Shown here: piece by piece, positions 25,260-38,175 of the stretch
Position numbering within the stretch: position 1 is the stretch's first letter
Layout: each line of letters opens with the position of its first letter
NCBI RefSeq assembly: GCF_900110965.1
Contig: NZ_FOFO01000006.1
Span: forward strand, 44,172 to 108,171
Length of the DNA stretch: 64,000 nt
Direction: 5' to 3'
Source of the DNA: Ectothiorhodospira magna
GTDB lineage: Bacteria; Pseudomonadota; Gammaproteobacteria; Ectothiorhodospirales; Ectothiorhodospiraceae
Notes under the pieces: model-generated
Databases searched by the model: none
Seen by the model: the letters and a program-made list of their open reading frames with translations, nothing else
Told to the model about the DNA's origin: nothing
Made by a program: the position numbers and the translations under genes

Positions 25260-26420
25260 TCAGGGGGTCTCTGCAAACAGGGGATCGACAGTGGATTTGA
25301 GCCAGGAAAATGAGCGGTTGCCGCCCCGACCCCGTACCCGACCCCCTATTCGGCGTCCCGCCTCGGTTAATTCCAGTTCACCCTTGTCATTGAGGCGCAG
25401 CATGCCCTTGGCGGTCATCGCTTCGAGAAACTCCGGGGTTTTGAGTTTCAGCCCAGCCGCAATGCGGGAGGAGGGTTGGCGGTCATTGTCCCCCTTGCCG
25501 GATGTTTTGGTGGTTTTGGCGGTTTTGGAAGGAGGAGACTGATGTTGCGGTGATTTGGGGGGGGTGGGTTCGGCCTTGTTGTCCCCTTCATCTGGCTGAG
25601 CATCCAGCTCGATGTGGTCTTCTTCCTCGATGCGGTTTTCTTCGTCTTCGTCTTCCACAGGGCAGACCGGTTCCAGTTGATCCAGACCCAGACGGTGATA
25701 ATAGTCCAGGGGAGCGGGCTGGTGCTCATCCTGCAGGGCAAAGGCGATACGTTCCAGGGTATCCAGGTCTACCCGGTTGGTGAGCCGTTCCAGCAGGGCT
25801 TTTGGACTTTGCCTCAGCAGGGGAGTGCTCATGCGGTTCTTGCTGTACCAGGGCAGAAAATCTCCCAGTTTGATCACGCGGGATTCATAGGCCGCCGGAT
25901 CATCCAGCACCACCCGGTCATGGTCATCCACCACCAGGCAGGTTTCAATGGGGCGGGCCAGCCGGATACCCAATCGTCGGGGCCACCAGCCTTCGCTCAG
26001 GATCAGATCCAGTTGCCGGGCCTTGTCTTCCAGCTCGGAAAAACCACGGCCCACCGCCACCCATTTGCCGCTGTCATTGGACCAGACGAAGCTCTCTCCG
26101 TCGGCATTGATGCGCAGGGATTCTGCACCGATGAAGGCCGAACTCACCAAAGTGAGCCGCAGGTTGCGATTGATCAGCAGGTGGTCGATCTCCAGGTATC
26201 CCGAGGGATGTTTGAGGCGCAGATCGTGGAGGATCACCACATGTTCATCCAGGGGGTCCATTTGCATTTCCAGCAGTTCGGCAAACATCTGGATGGATTC
26301 CCGCAGGTATAAACGCAGCAGTTCCCGGTCGATGGCGGCTGCCTGCTGGGGATAAGACGCCTTGAATTCATGGAGTTGTTCGGCATGGTGGGAACGATCA
26401 TCGGGATGCTTGATGAGCAT
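25260..26420 (-). CDS. NERD-like protein with C-terminal winged-helix-like segment, function unknown
   Basis: 386 residues. Residues 45-210 look like a nuclease-related domain (NERD): HVVILHDLRLKHPSGYLEIDHLLINRN, with IDHLL matching the usual 'IDhlvi' motif. However, the following strand reads LTLVSSAFIGAESL, lacking the E-x-K that completes a PD-(D/E)XK active site, so it is probably not an active nuclease. A very acidic linker (about 255-310) is followed by KGMLRLNDKGELELTEAGRRI, typical of a winged helix. Possibly a DNA- or nucleotide-associated adaptor. Flanked by the HD-GYP gene (107-base gap) and zapE (168-base gap) on the same strand. Confidence 0.75.
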   Translation of the reverse strand: MLIKHPDDRSHHAEQLHEFKASYPQQAAAIDRELLRLYLRESIQMFAELLEMQMDPLDEHVVILHDLRLKHPSGYLEIDHLLINRNLRLTLVSSAFIGAESLRINADGESFVWSNDSGKWVAVGRGFSELEDKARQLDLILSEGWWPRRLGIRLARPIETCLVVDDHDRVVLDDPAAYESRVIKLGDFLPWYSKNRMSTPLLRQSPKALLERLTNRVDLDTLERIAFALQDEHQPAPLDYYHRLGLDQLEPVCPVEDEDEENRIEEEDHIELDAQPDEGDNKAEPTPPKSPQHQSPPSKTAKTTKTSGKGDNDRQPSSRIAAGLKLKTPEFLEAMTAKGMLRLNDKGELELTEAGRRIGGRVRGRGGNRSFSWLKSTVDPLFAETP

Positions 26421-26588
26421 GTCAAAACGCCTTGGCCGCTGTGGATGAGTCCCGGCTGGACGGAGGGATCAACGGGGCGGTGATCCCAGGGGCAATGTGT
26501 TGCGCCCCAGGGGGTGATCATCCCTGTGTTCAGTCCGGGTTAATGAAGGACATTAAATTATTGTCCTGTCCGGATCAAATGACGCCTG

Positions 26589-27677
26589 TCAGGGCCGGTG
26601 TGGACTGGCCAGGTAAGCCTTTGACTGCATTTCCAGCAGACGACTGATGCAGCGCTGGTATTCAAACCGCAATTGCCGGCCCTGGTAGATCTGTTCTGGT
26701 CGAGCCTGGGCCGAGATGATCAGCTTGACCCTGCGGTCATAGAATTCATCCACCAGGGCCAGAAAACGTCGCGCTGCATTGTCCATGGTGCTGTCCATGA
26801 CCGGCAGCCCGGAGATCAGTACGGTATGAAATTCCCTGGCGATGGCCACATAGTCCAGCGGGCTGCGGGGACTGTCGCAGATATCCTGAAAGTGGAACCA
26901 GACCACACCGTCGGCCAGCCGTTGTACTGGAATGGTGCGGTCTTCCACCGTCAGGGTGCCGTCCTGGATGCCAGGTTCTGGCGCCAGTGAGACAAAGGCG
27001 GCGTCGAGTTGGGTTTCAGCGGTGGTGTCCAGGGGGGCGTGGTAGATCTCTGCCTGTTCCAGTGCCCGCAGCCGGTAGTCTACGGCGCCGTCCAGGTGGA
27101 CCACTTCCAGATGCTGTTGCAGGATATCAATGGCAGGCAGGAACAGTTCCCGTTGCAGGCCGTCCTGGTACAACGCCTGGGGTGGAATATTGGAGGTGGT
27201 CACCAGTGTGACGCCGTTTTCCATCAGTCCTGCCAGCAGACGATGTAACAGCATCGCGTCGGTGATATCAGAAACGAAGAATTCATCCAGGCACAGCACC
27301 CGTGCCGTGGCCAGTCGGCGGCTGACAATGCGCAGGGGGTCGGGTTGGTCCCGGAGGGTTTTGAGTTCGTCGTGGACCCGTTGCATAAAGCGATGAAAAT
27401 GCAGCCGCAGCTTGTTTTCCAGGGGCAGTTGGGCAAAGAAACGATCCACCAGGAAGGTCTTGCCCCGGCCCACGTCGCCCCACAGGTAGAGGCCGGGCAC
27501 CGGTTCGGGTGGGGTGGTTCGTCGTAGCCAGCGGGTGAGGGCATGGCCCCGCCGGGGAGGCGGCGCGGTGGTCAATGCATCCAGGATACGTTGTAAATGT
27601 TGCCAGACCTGTTCCTGGGCCGGGTCCAGGGTTTTGGCCTTGAAATCATCTTCGCACAGGGGGTGATGGTGTGGCAT
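26589..27677 (-). CDS. zapE: ZapE / AFG1-family ATPase
   Basis: 362 residues, typical length. Walker A in LYLWGDVGRGKTFLVDRFF, followed by the family motif FHRFMQRVHDEL, Walker B ARVLCLDEFFVSDITDAM and sensor-region LVTTSNIPPQALYQDGLQR. ZapE acts at the division septum as an FtsZ-associated ATPase in gammaproteobacteria and AFG1 in mitochondria. The 168-base stretch before the NERD-like gene contains no further ORF of note. Divergent from trpB, with a 130-base intergenic region. Confidence 0.95.
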   Translation of the reverse strand: MPHHHPLCEDDFKAKTLDPAQEQVWQHLQRILDALTTAPPPRRGHALTRWLRRTTPPEPVPGLYLWGDVGRGKTFLVDRFFAQLPLENKLRLHFHRFMQRVHDELKTLRDQPDPLRIVSRRLATARVLCLDEFFVSDITDAMLLHRLLAGLMENGVTLVTTSNIPPQALYQDGLQRELFLPAIDILQQHLEVVHLDGAVDYRLRALEQAEIYHAPLDTTAETQLDAAFVSLAPEPGIQDGTLTVEDRTIPVQRLADGVVWFHFQDICDSPRSPLDYVAIAREFHTVLISGLPVMDSTMDNAARRFLALVDEFYDRRVKLIISAQARPEQIYQGRQLRFEYQRCISRLLEMQSKAYLASPHRP

Positions 27678-27807
27678 GGTGCAGGCTCTGCTATTGATGG
27701 GCGGTTAAGGGCTGCCGCTGTTGGCACTGTTCAGGCTGGTGCGAGGCGGTTAGCATTATGGCTTCGGCCTCATTCCACCGTCGATTGTGAACGTAGAGTA
27801 GCTATCC

Positions 27808-29037
27808 ATGAACAAGACCCCGCCTGTTGATCTGCAAACCCTGCTCAAACAGCCCACCCCGGATGCCAACGGCTGTTTTGGCCCCTATGGCGGTCAGGCG
27901 GTGCCTCCCCATCTCAAGGCCATTATGGATGACATTGCCCAGGCTTATCTGGCCATCCGTCAGACCACCGCCTATCAGGATGAGCTGATGGCCCTGTACA
28001 GCCATTATGTCGGTCGCCCCAGCCCCATCTATCACGCTAAACGCCTGAGTGCCCATTGTGGGGGGCAGGCGGAGATTTATCTCAAGCGGGAAGATTTAAA
28101 CCACACCGGCGCCCACAAGATCAACCATGCCCTGGGGGAAGCCCTGCTGGCCAAGCATATGGGCAAGACCAAGGTGATCGCCGAGACCGGTGCCGGACAG
28201 CATGGTGTGGCCATGGCCACCGCCTGCGCTTTAGTGGGTTTACCCTGCGAGATTCACATGGGGGCGGTGGATATCCAGAAGGAACACCCCAATGTGACCA
28301 AGATGAAAATCCTGGGGGCGACGCTGATCAGTGTGGAAACCGGTACCCGGACCCTCAAGGATGCGGTGGACAGTGCATTTGAAGAATACCTCAAGGATCC
28401 CCAGAACTTTTTTTATGCCATCGGTTCCGTGGTGGGGCCTCACCCCTTTCCGATGATGGTGCGGGATTTTCAATCCATCATTGGCCGGGAGGCCCGGGAG
28501 CAGTTCTTGGCCCTCAAGGGGGCATTGCCCGATTGTGTGGTGGCCTGTGTGGGGGGGGGATCCAATGCCATGGGCATGTTTTCCGGTTTTCTCACGGATC
28601 TGGCGGTGCGTCTGGTGGGGGTGGAGCCCAGTGGTCGCGGTCTGGGGCTGGGGGAACATGCAGCTACCCTGACCTATGGCAAGCCGGGCACCATGCACGG
28701 TTTTCATTCCTACATGCTCCAGGATGAGGCCGGCGAACCCCAGCCGGTGTACTCCATCGCCTCTGGCCTGGATTATCCTTCCGTTGGTCCCGAGCACAGT
28801 TATCTCAAGGACCTGGGCCGGGCCGAATACCATGCTCAGGATGATGCCGCCTGTCTGGACGCCTTTATGAGCCTGTCCCGTCTGGAGGGGATCATTCCCG
28901 CTCTGGAATCTGCCCATGCGATAGCCTGGGTGATGCAGGCCGCCAGAGATGCCACGCCGGGCACCCGTTTCCTTGTCAATCTGTCCGGTCGCGGCGACAA
29001 GGATGCCGATTTTGTGGCCGAGCGTCTGGGCCTTTAA
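27808..29037 (+). CDS. trpB: Tryptophan synthase beta subunit
   Basis: 409 residues, full length. PLP-lysine region [31 protein letters not shown], and the phosphate-binding [10 protein letters not shown] loop are all present, together with the C-terminal NLSGRGDKD. It joins indole and serine into tryptophan with TrpA. Unusually no trpA or trpF is beside it: upstream is divergent zapE, downstream a small ORF and then the flavodoxin. TrpA must be encoded elsewhere. It belongs by eye to the ordinary TrpB1 group (size and GAHK motif). Confidence 0.97.
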   Translation: MNKTPPVDLQTLLKQPTPDANGCFGPYGGQAVPPHLKAIMDDIAQAYLAIRQTTAYQDELMALYSHYVGRPSPIYHAKRLSAHCGGQAEIYLKREDLNHTGAHKINHALGEALLAKHMGKTKVIAETGAGQHGVAMATACALVGLPCEIHMGAVDIQKEHPNVTKMKILGATLISVETGTRTLKDAVDSAFEEYLKDPQNFFYAIGSVVGPHPFPMMVRDFQSIIGREAREQFLALKGALPDCVVACVGGGSNAMGMFSGFLTDLAVRLVGVEPSGRGLGLGEHAATLTYGKPGTMHGFHSYMLQDEAGEPQPVYSIASGLDYPSVGPEHSYLKDLGRAEYHAQDDAACLDAFMSLSRLEGIIPALESAHAIAWVMQAARDATPGTRFLVNLSGRGDKDADFVAERLGL

Positions 29038-29056
29038 AAGCCGGAGGTATTGATCC

Positions 29057-29269
29057 ATGTCTCCCTCTCCCGGTGATCCGTCGCCGGCGATTTTGCCAGA
29101 ATCCCTGGCAGGACGTGCCTATCGCCGCTGTTCTGAAGGTGACAGGCGCTGGTGCCTGTTGCGACGGCTGATCAATCTGCTGCATTTTTGGAAAATAGAC
29201 TATTGTGCTGGCCGTCATTATCAGGACTTGCAGCATATGGCCATTGAAAAAACCCGTCGGAAAGATTGA
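29057..29269 (+). CDS. Small hypothetical protein after trpB
   Basis: 70 residues, not recognised. It begins 19 bases after the trpB stop with GGAGG 8-9 bases before its ATG, which supports translation. The C-terminal half is basic (HYQDLQHMAIEKTRRKD) and the middle contains LLRRLINLLHFW, possibly an amphipathic helix. No domain assigned. It could equally be a chance ORF; the Shine-Dalgarno and operon position are the only support. Confidence 0.45.
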   Translation: MSPSPGDPSPAILPESLAGRAYRRCSEGDRRWCLLRRLINLLHFWKIDYCAGRHYQDLQHMAIEKTRRKD

Positions 29270-29289
29270 TCGTTTGCCCGTCGTATGTC

Positions 29290-29323
29290 GGTACCGGTTG
29301 TCGGTTTTGCGACAATCGGTACC
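29290..29323 (+). promoter_or_regulatory. NifA-type upstream activator site inside an inverted repeat
   Basis: TGT at 29299-29301 and ACA at 29312-29314 are separated by exactly 10 bases, the NifA consensus TGT-N10-ACA. The site is centred about 130 bases before the predicted sigma54 start point, a normal distance. It is embedded in a longer inverted repeat, 29290-29303 with 29310-29323 (14-base arms, one G-T mismatch). An A/T-rich stretch at about 29366-29392 between the site and the promoter could help bending; no IHF consensus was found. Confidence 0.75.
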
Positions 29324-29371
29324 CGGTTCTGTTGGGTAGCGTATTGTTTTCCCCCTTGATGTACCCTTTAA

Positions 29372-30073
<702 letters not shown>

Positions 30074-30101
30074 CCGGCTTTTTTCTTTTTTTCCCCTTTT
30101 T

Positions 30102-30131
30102 GCGCCGGGCCTGTGCTTTGGCGCTTTTTTT
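30102..30131 (+). terminator. Rho-independent terminator after flavodoxin
   Basis: GCGCC at 30102-30106 pairs with GGCGC at 30120-30124 and is followed by seven T residues. It separates the flavodoxin transcript from the Fur-box region of the exbB operon. Confidence 0.7.
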
Positions 30132-30141
30132 GGTTAAGTAT

Positions 30142-30156
30142 TGATAATGATTTGCA
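30142..30156 (+). promoter_or_regulatory. Fur-box candidate upstream of exbB
   Basis: TGATAATGATTTGCA matches the 7-1-7 Fur pattern (TGATAAT-N-ATTATCA) at 12 of 14 arm positions. It lies about 70 bases before the exbB start, where repression by iron-loaded Fur would be expected. The function of the downstream genes (energy supply for iron uptake) agrees. Confidence 0.6.
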
Positions 30157-30223
30157 GTACCAATAACATGATCACTCATTGATTCCAATCGACACAAAGA
30201 CATGCGTTCAAAGAGGCTGATTC

Positions 30224-31078
30224 ATGCGTTCACCAGAGGCCACTGAAGCCGGCATTGCCGAATCCGGTTCCGCCGGGCAGGCGCCCGTGGAATCCGGTCT
30301 TATGGAGACCGGCCTGGGAGAAACGGGGGTGACCCAGGCCGATGTCGCGGACACGACGGGGATCGTGCATGCCCTGCAGGGCATGATTGATCTGGGGGGG
30401 CCGGTGGTGGCCATCCTGCTGGTCATGTCCGTGGTGGCCCTCACCATCATCCTGGTCAAGATCGGCCAGTTCCTGTGGTGGCGGCTGGGGGATGAGCGCA
30501 GTCTGAAGACGGCCCTGGAACACTGGCGTGACGGTCGGGTGGAGCCAGCCCTGGAAACCCTCTCCCGCAGCCGCAGCCCCGCTGCCCGGGTGATGGAGGT
30601 GGCGATCCAGGGGCGGCGTGACCCTGCCTGTTCCGAACCGCTGGTGCGGGAAGAGGCCACCCGGGTGGCGGTGAACTGGCTGGAGCGTTTGCGGGGGCAG
30701 TTCCGCATGCTGGAAGTGATCGGCACCCTGGCGCCGCTGTTGGGTCTGCTGGGTACGGTACTGGGCATGATCGCCGCCTTCCAGCAGCTGGAGGCGGCGG
30801 GCAACCGGGTGGACCCATCCATTCTGTCCGGTGGCATCTGGGTGGCGCTTTTGACCACGGCGGTGGGCCTGGCGGTGGCCATCCCGGTGGTGGCGGTGCT
30901 CAACGGCCTGGAGCGCTGGGTGGAGCGTTTTCGTCACCGGATGCAGGATGCCCTGACCCAGGTGTTTACCCTGCCGCCATCGCCAGCGGAGCAGCGGCAG
31001 GAACCCACCCCTATCCAGGCGGCACAGAAACCTCACATCAAGGTCTGGAAGGACCGGGCGGCGGGCGATGCACATTGA
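30224..31078 (+). CDS. exbB: ExbB-type proton channel protein
   Basis: 284 residues of the MotA/TolQ/ExbB family. One membrane segment near 58-82 (GGPVVAILLVMSVVALTIILV), then a cytoplasmic loop, then two more: IGTLAPLLGLLGTVLGMIAAF (about 168-188) and LLTTAVGLAVAIPVVAVL (about 208-226), with the invariant threonines and glycines of the family. The first 45 residues are an extra, Gly/Glu-rich leader, not hydrophobic. With ExbD it passes proton-motive energy to TonB at the inner membrane. RBS AGAGG lies seven bases before the start. First gene of the exbB-exbD-exbD-tonB operon. Confidence 0.92.
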   Translation: MRSPEATEAGIAESGSAGQAPVESGLMETGLGETGVTQADVADTTGIVHALQGMIDLGGPVVAILLVMSVVALTIILVKIGQFLWWRLGDERSLKTALEHWRDGRVEPALETLSRSRSPAARVMEVAIQGRRDPACSEPLVREEATRVAVNWLERLRGQFRMLEVIGTLAPLLGLLGTVLGMIAAFQQLEAAGNRVDPSILSGGIWVALLTTAVGLAVAIPVVAVLNGLERWVERFRHRMQDALTQVFTLPPSPAEQRQEPTPIQAAQKPHIKVWKDRAAGDAH

Positions 31079-31463
31079 GGCACCGGCCCCCCGTCGACGG
31101 GCGCTCATCAGTCTCACCCCCCTAATCGACGTGGTGTTCATCCTGCTGATCTTTTTCATGCTGGCCAGCAGCTTTCTGGATTGGAGCGCGGTGACCCTGA
31201 GTACCCCTTCCTCCCAGTCCAGCGCCGCCGAGGACCAGCTGCCCCTGGCGGTGCGGATCCTTCCGGGGGGGGAGCTGCGGCTAGGGGGGGAACCGGTGTC
31301 GGCGGAGCGGCTGGTGATTGCCCTGCGTGAGCAACTGGCCGTGGAGCCTACCCGCACGGTGGTGGTCCAGCCGGCGGGGGAGGTTCCCCTGCAGACCGTG
31401 GTCAATGTCCTGGACCGGGTGCGGGAGGCGGAACCCGTGTCCCTGCGTCTGTCACGGGAGTAA
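31068..31463 (+). CDS. exbD: ExbD-type protein (first copy)
   Basis: 131 residues. The single N-terminal membrane anchor LTPLIDVVFILLIFFMLASSF carries the proton-relay Asp of ExbD/TolR (PLIDVVF); the rest is the periplasmic domain. It overlaps exbB by 11 bases. A second exbD follows, so the complex may be a mixed ExbB-ExbD1-ExbD2 assembly, as in some TonB2-type systems. Confidence 0.92.
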   Translation: MHIEAPAPRRRALISLTPLIDVVFILLIFFMLASSFLDWSAVTLSTPSSQSSAAEDQLPLAVRILPGGELRLGGEPVSAERLVIALREQLAVEPTRTVVVQPAGEVPLQTVVNVLDRVREAEPVSLRLSRE

Positions 31464-31469
31464 AGCCCC

Positions 31470-31895
31470 ATGCAGTTACCCGAGTATTCCGGCAAGCCCC
31501 CGGAAGAGAATCTGATCCCGCTGATCAACATCGTCTTTCTGCTGCTGATCTTTTTCATGGTGGCCGGTGCCCTGAGCGCCCAGCATGTGTTTGAAGTGGA
31601 AGCGCCTGATTCCCGCCACGAGGCCGGCGTCGATGATGAAGGCTGGCTGGTGCTGCTGGGCCGGGATGGGCGGCTGGCGCTGGATGATGAGGAGATGGAT
31701 GCCGATACCCTGAAAGGACGCCTGCGGGCGCAGATGGAAGCGCGTCAAGAGGTGCTGGCAAAAGGGGAGCCGCTGGTGCGCATCAAGGCGGATCAGGCGG
31801 CCTCCACCGATGCACTCATGGACCTGATGGAACTGCTGCGCGCCGCGGGGGTGGAAGAGGTACGCCTGCTGACAGTCCTGGCGGGGGATCGCTGA
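31470..31895 (+). CDS. exbD: ExbD-type protein (second copy)
   Basis: 141 residues. Membrane anchor LIPLINIVFLLLIFFMVAGAL. In the key position of ExbD proteins (PLID) this copy has PLIN, so Asn replaces the proton-carrying Asp. If that alignment is right, this copy cannot relay protons and probably plays a structural or regulatory role beside the first ExbD. The periplasmic part is acidic and more divergent. The stop overlaps the tonB start (TGATG). Confidence 0.9.
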   Translation: MQLPEYSGKPPEENLIPLINIVFLLLIFFMVAGALSAQHVFEVEAPDSRHEAGVDDEGWLVLLGRDGRLALDDEEMDADTLKGRLRAQMEARQEVLAKGEPLVRIKADQAASTDALMDLMELLRAAGVEEVRLLTVLAGDR

Positions 31896-32635
31896 TGCCG
31901 CTGAGAAGCCTGAGCTGGGTGCTGGCCCTGACGCTGGCCGTGGGACTGCATCTATCGGTGTTCTGGTGGCTGGCCCGCGGCGACGACGTGGTCACGGAGG
32001 GGGCTCAGGCACCCGGAGAAGCCGGGGTAGTGATCGGTCTGGGGCCAGCCGGGCAGCCGGCGGGAGAGCCTGAACCGGTGGTAGAGCCGGTGTCGGAACC
32101 CGAGCCTGAACCTACCCCGCAGCCAGAACCTGAACCCAAGCCCGAGCCAAAGCCGGAACCCAAACCCGAGCCCAAACCCCGACCGCCCGAGCCCAGGCCC
32201 CAACCCAAACCGGAGCCGGTGGCCGACCCCACGCCCGTGGCCCAGCCTTCTGCTGAACCCCAGGGGCAGTCCAGGGAGGATGCCCCCGAGAGCACGTCCC
32301 ACCCGCCCGGTCGGCAGGCGGATCAGGTTGCCGGCGCTGATCCGGCGGCAACCCAGGATTATCTGCAACTGGTCCGGGCCTGGCTGGAACGGCACAAGGA
32401 ATATCCTCGTCAGGCGCAGCTGCGTCGTCAGGAGGGCGTGGTTTATGTGCGTTTTGTGATGAACCGAAATGGCGAAGTGCTGTCACACAGCATTGAACGC
32501 AGTTCAGGGCATGCGCTGCTGGATCGGGAAGTGACCAGTATGCTGCAGCGGGCACAGCCTTTGCCCGCCATGCCACCGGAACTGCCTCAGCACAGACTGG
32601 AAGTGGTCCTGCCGGTGGCCTTCCATCTGCGTTGA
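31895..32635 (+). CDS. tonB: TonB energy-transducing protein
   Basis: 246 residues: N-terminal anchor (about 7-27, LSWVLALTLAVGLHLSVFWWL), a proline-rich periplasmic rod of EP/KP repeats (about 60-110), and a C-terminal TonB domain (about 155-246) with YPRQAQLRRQEGVVYVRF and the LP..L end. It drives outer-membrane receptors for siderophores, vitamin B12 and similar. Encoded with ExbB and two ExbDs behind a Fur box. No receptor gene is in the window. Confidence 0.93.
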   Translation: MPLRSLSWVLALTLAVGLHLSVFWWLARGDDVVTEGAQAPGEAGVVIGLGPAGQPAGEPEPVVEPVSEPEPEPTPQPEPEPKPEPKPEPKPEPKPRPPEPRPQPKPEPVADPTPVAQPSAEPQGQSREDAPESTSHPPGRQADQVAGADPAATQDYLQLVRAWLERHKEYPRQAQLRRQEGVVYVRFVMNRNGEVLSHSIERSSGHALLDREVTSMLQRAQPLPAMPPELPQHRLEVVLPVAFHLR

Positions 32636-32668
32636 GTCTCCGTTCACACGCTCAGCATGGCCGTGATT

Positions 32669-35240
<2,572 letters not shown>

Positions 35241-35258
35241 CCAACTAGGGGATCATGA

Positions 35259-36542
<1,284 letters not shown>

Positions 36543-36551
36543 TTTCTCCTG

Positions 36552-36606
36552 ACCGCCACCTGGGTCTGCATGATGTCGCTCCGCTGGAGCGGCCCTGGGT
36601 GGCGGT
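36552..36606 (+). other. Nested hairpin between eno and ftsB
   Basis: ACCGCCACC (36552-36560) pairs with GGTGGCGGT (36598-36606), nine bases without mismatch. Inside it CGCTCC (36578-36583) pairs with GGAGCG (36586-36591). No T run follows, so it is more likely an RNA processing or stability element separating eno from ftsB expression. Confidence 0.6.
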
Positions 36607-36641
36607 TGTTTCCCCTGATGTCACCGGCTGGACTGCCCTGG

Positions 36642-36935
36642 ATGAAATGGCTCATCACCCTGCTGCTGGTGCTCTTTGCGGGCCTCCAGTACAAATTGTG
36701 GTTTGGCGAAGGCAGCCTGGTGGAAGTCTGGCAACTGCGTCAGGAACTGGAGATACAGCGGGCGCAGAACGATGAACTGCGCACCCGTAACGAGTCGCTG
36801 GAAGCAGAGGTGATCGACCTCAAGACCGGTCTGGACGCCATTGAAGAGCGGGCCAGACGGGAACTGGGGATGATTGCCGAAGATGAGATCTTTTTCCAGG
36901 TGGTGGATCGTCACCGCCTTGGCGGACAACGATGA
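36642..36935 (+). CDS. ftsB: Cell division protein FtsB
   Basis: 97 residues: short N-terminal membrane segment (WLITLLLVLFAGLQYKLWFG), then a coiled coil (VWQLRQELEIQRAQNDELRT). FtsB joins FtsL and FtsQ at the septum. LQYKLWFG is a family signature. ATG 36642 gives the normal length and leaves the intergenic hairpin untranslated; in-frame ATGs at 36570 and 36618 exist. Overlaps ispD by four bases (ATGA). Confidence 0.95.
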   Translation: MKWLITLLLVLFAGLQYKLWFGEGSLVEVWQLRQELEIQRAQNDELRTRNESLEAEVIDLKTGLDAIEERARRELGMIAEDEIFFQVVDRHRLGGQR

Positions 36936-37651
36936 CGAAGACGAAAACTCCCGGATTCTGGGCGGTGATTCCCGCCGCTGGTGTGGGTCGCCGCATGGGC
37001 GCTGACCGTCCCAAGCAGTACCTGCCCCTGGCCGGGCGCACGGTGCTGGAACATACCCTGGATATTTTTTTCCGGCACCCGCGCATCAGCGGCGTGGTGC
37101 TGGTGATCAGTGCCGATGATGGCTGGTTCAAGGATCTGGATATCAAGGCCAACAAGCCCCTGTGGGTGGTGGACGGTGGCACCGAGCGGTGTCATTCCGT
37201 GCTCAATGGTCTTGGGGTGCTCATGAACCATGTCGATTCCCAGGACTGGGTGCTGGTGCATGACGCAGCCCGGCCTTGTTTGAGTGATGAGGATCTGGAC
37301 CACCTGCTCGATACCCTGCATAACGATCCGGTGGGCGGTATCCTGGCCACGCCGGTGCGGGATACCAAGAAGCGGGCCGGACCCGATGGCCGTATCGCCG
37401 CCACTGTAGACCGTGGAGCCATGTGGCGGGCCTTCACGCCGCAGATGTTTCGTCTGGGGGCCCTTGAACAGGCCCTGGCCCAGGCGCTGGCCGAGGATTT
37501 TTTGGTGACCGACGAGGCCTCGGCCATGGAGCATGCCGGCCAGGCGCCTTTGCTGGTGGAGGGCAGTGCCCGCAATATCAAGATCACCCAGCCGGAAGAT
37601 CTATCTCTGGCGGCGTTCTATTTGTCCCGGCAGCAAACAACTGGCCATTGA
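36932..37651 (+). CDS. ispD: 2-C-methyl-D-erythritol 4-phosphate cytidylyltransferase
   Basis: 239 residues. The nucleotide-binding N-terminus VIPAAGVGRRMGADRPKQYL and VLVHDAARPCL identify IspD, which makes CDP-methylerythritol from CTP in the non-mevalonate isoprenoid pathway. CTP comes from pyrG in the same series. ispF follows after a 27-base leader. Confidence 0.97.
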   Translation: MTKTKTPGFWAVIPAAGVGRRMGADRPKQYLPLAGRTVLEHTLDIFFRHPRISGVVLVISADDGWFKDLDIKANKPLWVVDGGTERCHSVLNGLGVLMNHVDSQDWVLVHDAARPCLSDEDLDHLLDTLHNDPVGGILATPVRDTKKRAGPDGRIAATVDRGAMWRAFTPQMFRLGALEQALAQALAEDFLVTDEASAMEHAGQAPLLVEGSARNIKITQPEDLSLAAFYLSRQQTTGH

Positions 37652-37655
37652 GATT

Positions 37656-37674
37656 GGGGTTTTTCTTGCGGAGG
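37656..37674 (+). repeat. TTTCTTGCGGAGG leader element before ispF
   Basis: GGGG-TTTTTCTTGCGGAGG ends four bases before the ispF ATG and provides its Shine-Dalgarno. The same tail recurs before the 40929 gene and acnA, and in altered form before recA, alaS, lysC and dusA. Its hairpin here is weak compared with the other copies. Confidence 0.6.
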
Positions 37675-37678
37675 TTTT

Positions 37679-38158
37679 ATGAAGTTTCGTATCGGTCACG
37701 GGTATGACGTCCATGAGTTCATGGCGGGCGATCACCTTGTCATCGGCGGCGTTCAGGTGCCCCATCACAAGGCCTTCAAGGCCCATTCTGATGGGGATGT
37801 GCTGATGCACGCGGTGTCCGACGCCATTCTCGGTGCTGCGGCCCTGGGGGATATTGGCCGCCATTTTCCAGACACAGACCCGGCCTACAAGGGGGCCGAT
37901 AGCCGGGTTTTGCTGCGGGAGGTGCTGGGCAAGATACAGGCCCAGGGCTGGAAGATCGGCAATCTGGATGCCACTTTGGTTGCTCAGGCTCCCAAGATGT
38001 CACCCCATGTGGAACAGATGCGGATCAATCTGGCGGCGGATTTGCAGATCGACCTTACCCAGGTGAACGTCAAGGCAACCACCACTGAGCGTCTGGGGTT
38101 TGTGGGACGGGAAGAAGGCATTGCAGCCCATGCGGTGGTGATGCTGGTGATGGCATGA
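37679..38158 (+). CDS. ispF: 2-C-methyl-D-erythritol 2,4-cyclodiphosphate synthase
   Basis: 159 residues. Metal-binding GHGYDVHEF at the N-terminus, the [25 protein letters not shown] core (read in parts) and C-terminal [20 protein letters not shown] are all typical. Third committed step after IspD/IspE. It ends 17 bases from the convergent mutS stop. Confidence 0.98.
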   Translation: MKFRIGHGYDVHEFMAGDHLVIGGVQVPHHKAFKAHSDGDVLMHAVSDAILGAAALGDIGRHFPDTDPAYKGADSRVLLREVLGKIQAQGWKIGNLDATLVAQAPKMSPHVEQMRINLAADLQIDLTQVNVKATTTERLGFVGREEGIAAHAVVMLVMA

Positions 38159-38175
38159 TCTGGCGGTGATTGCCG

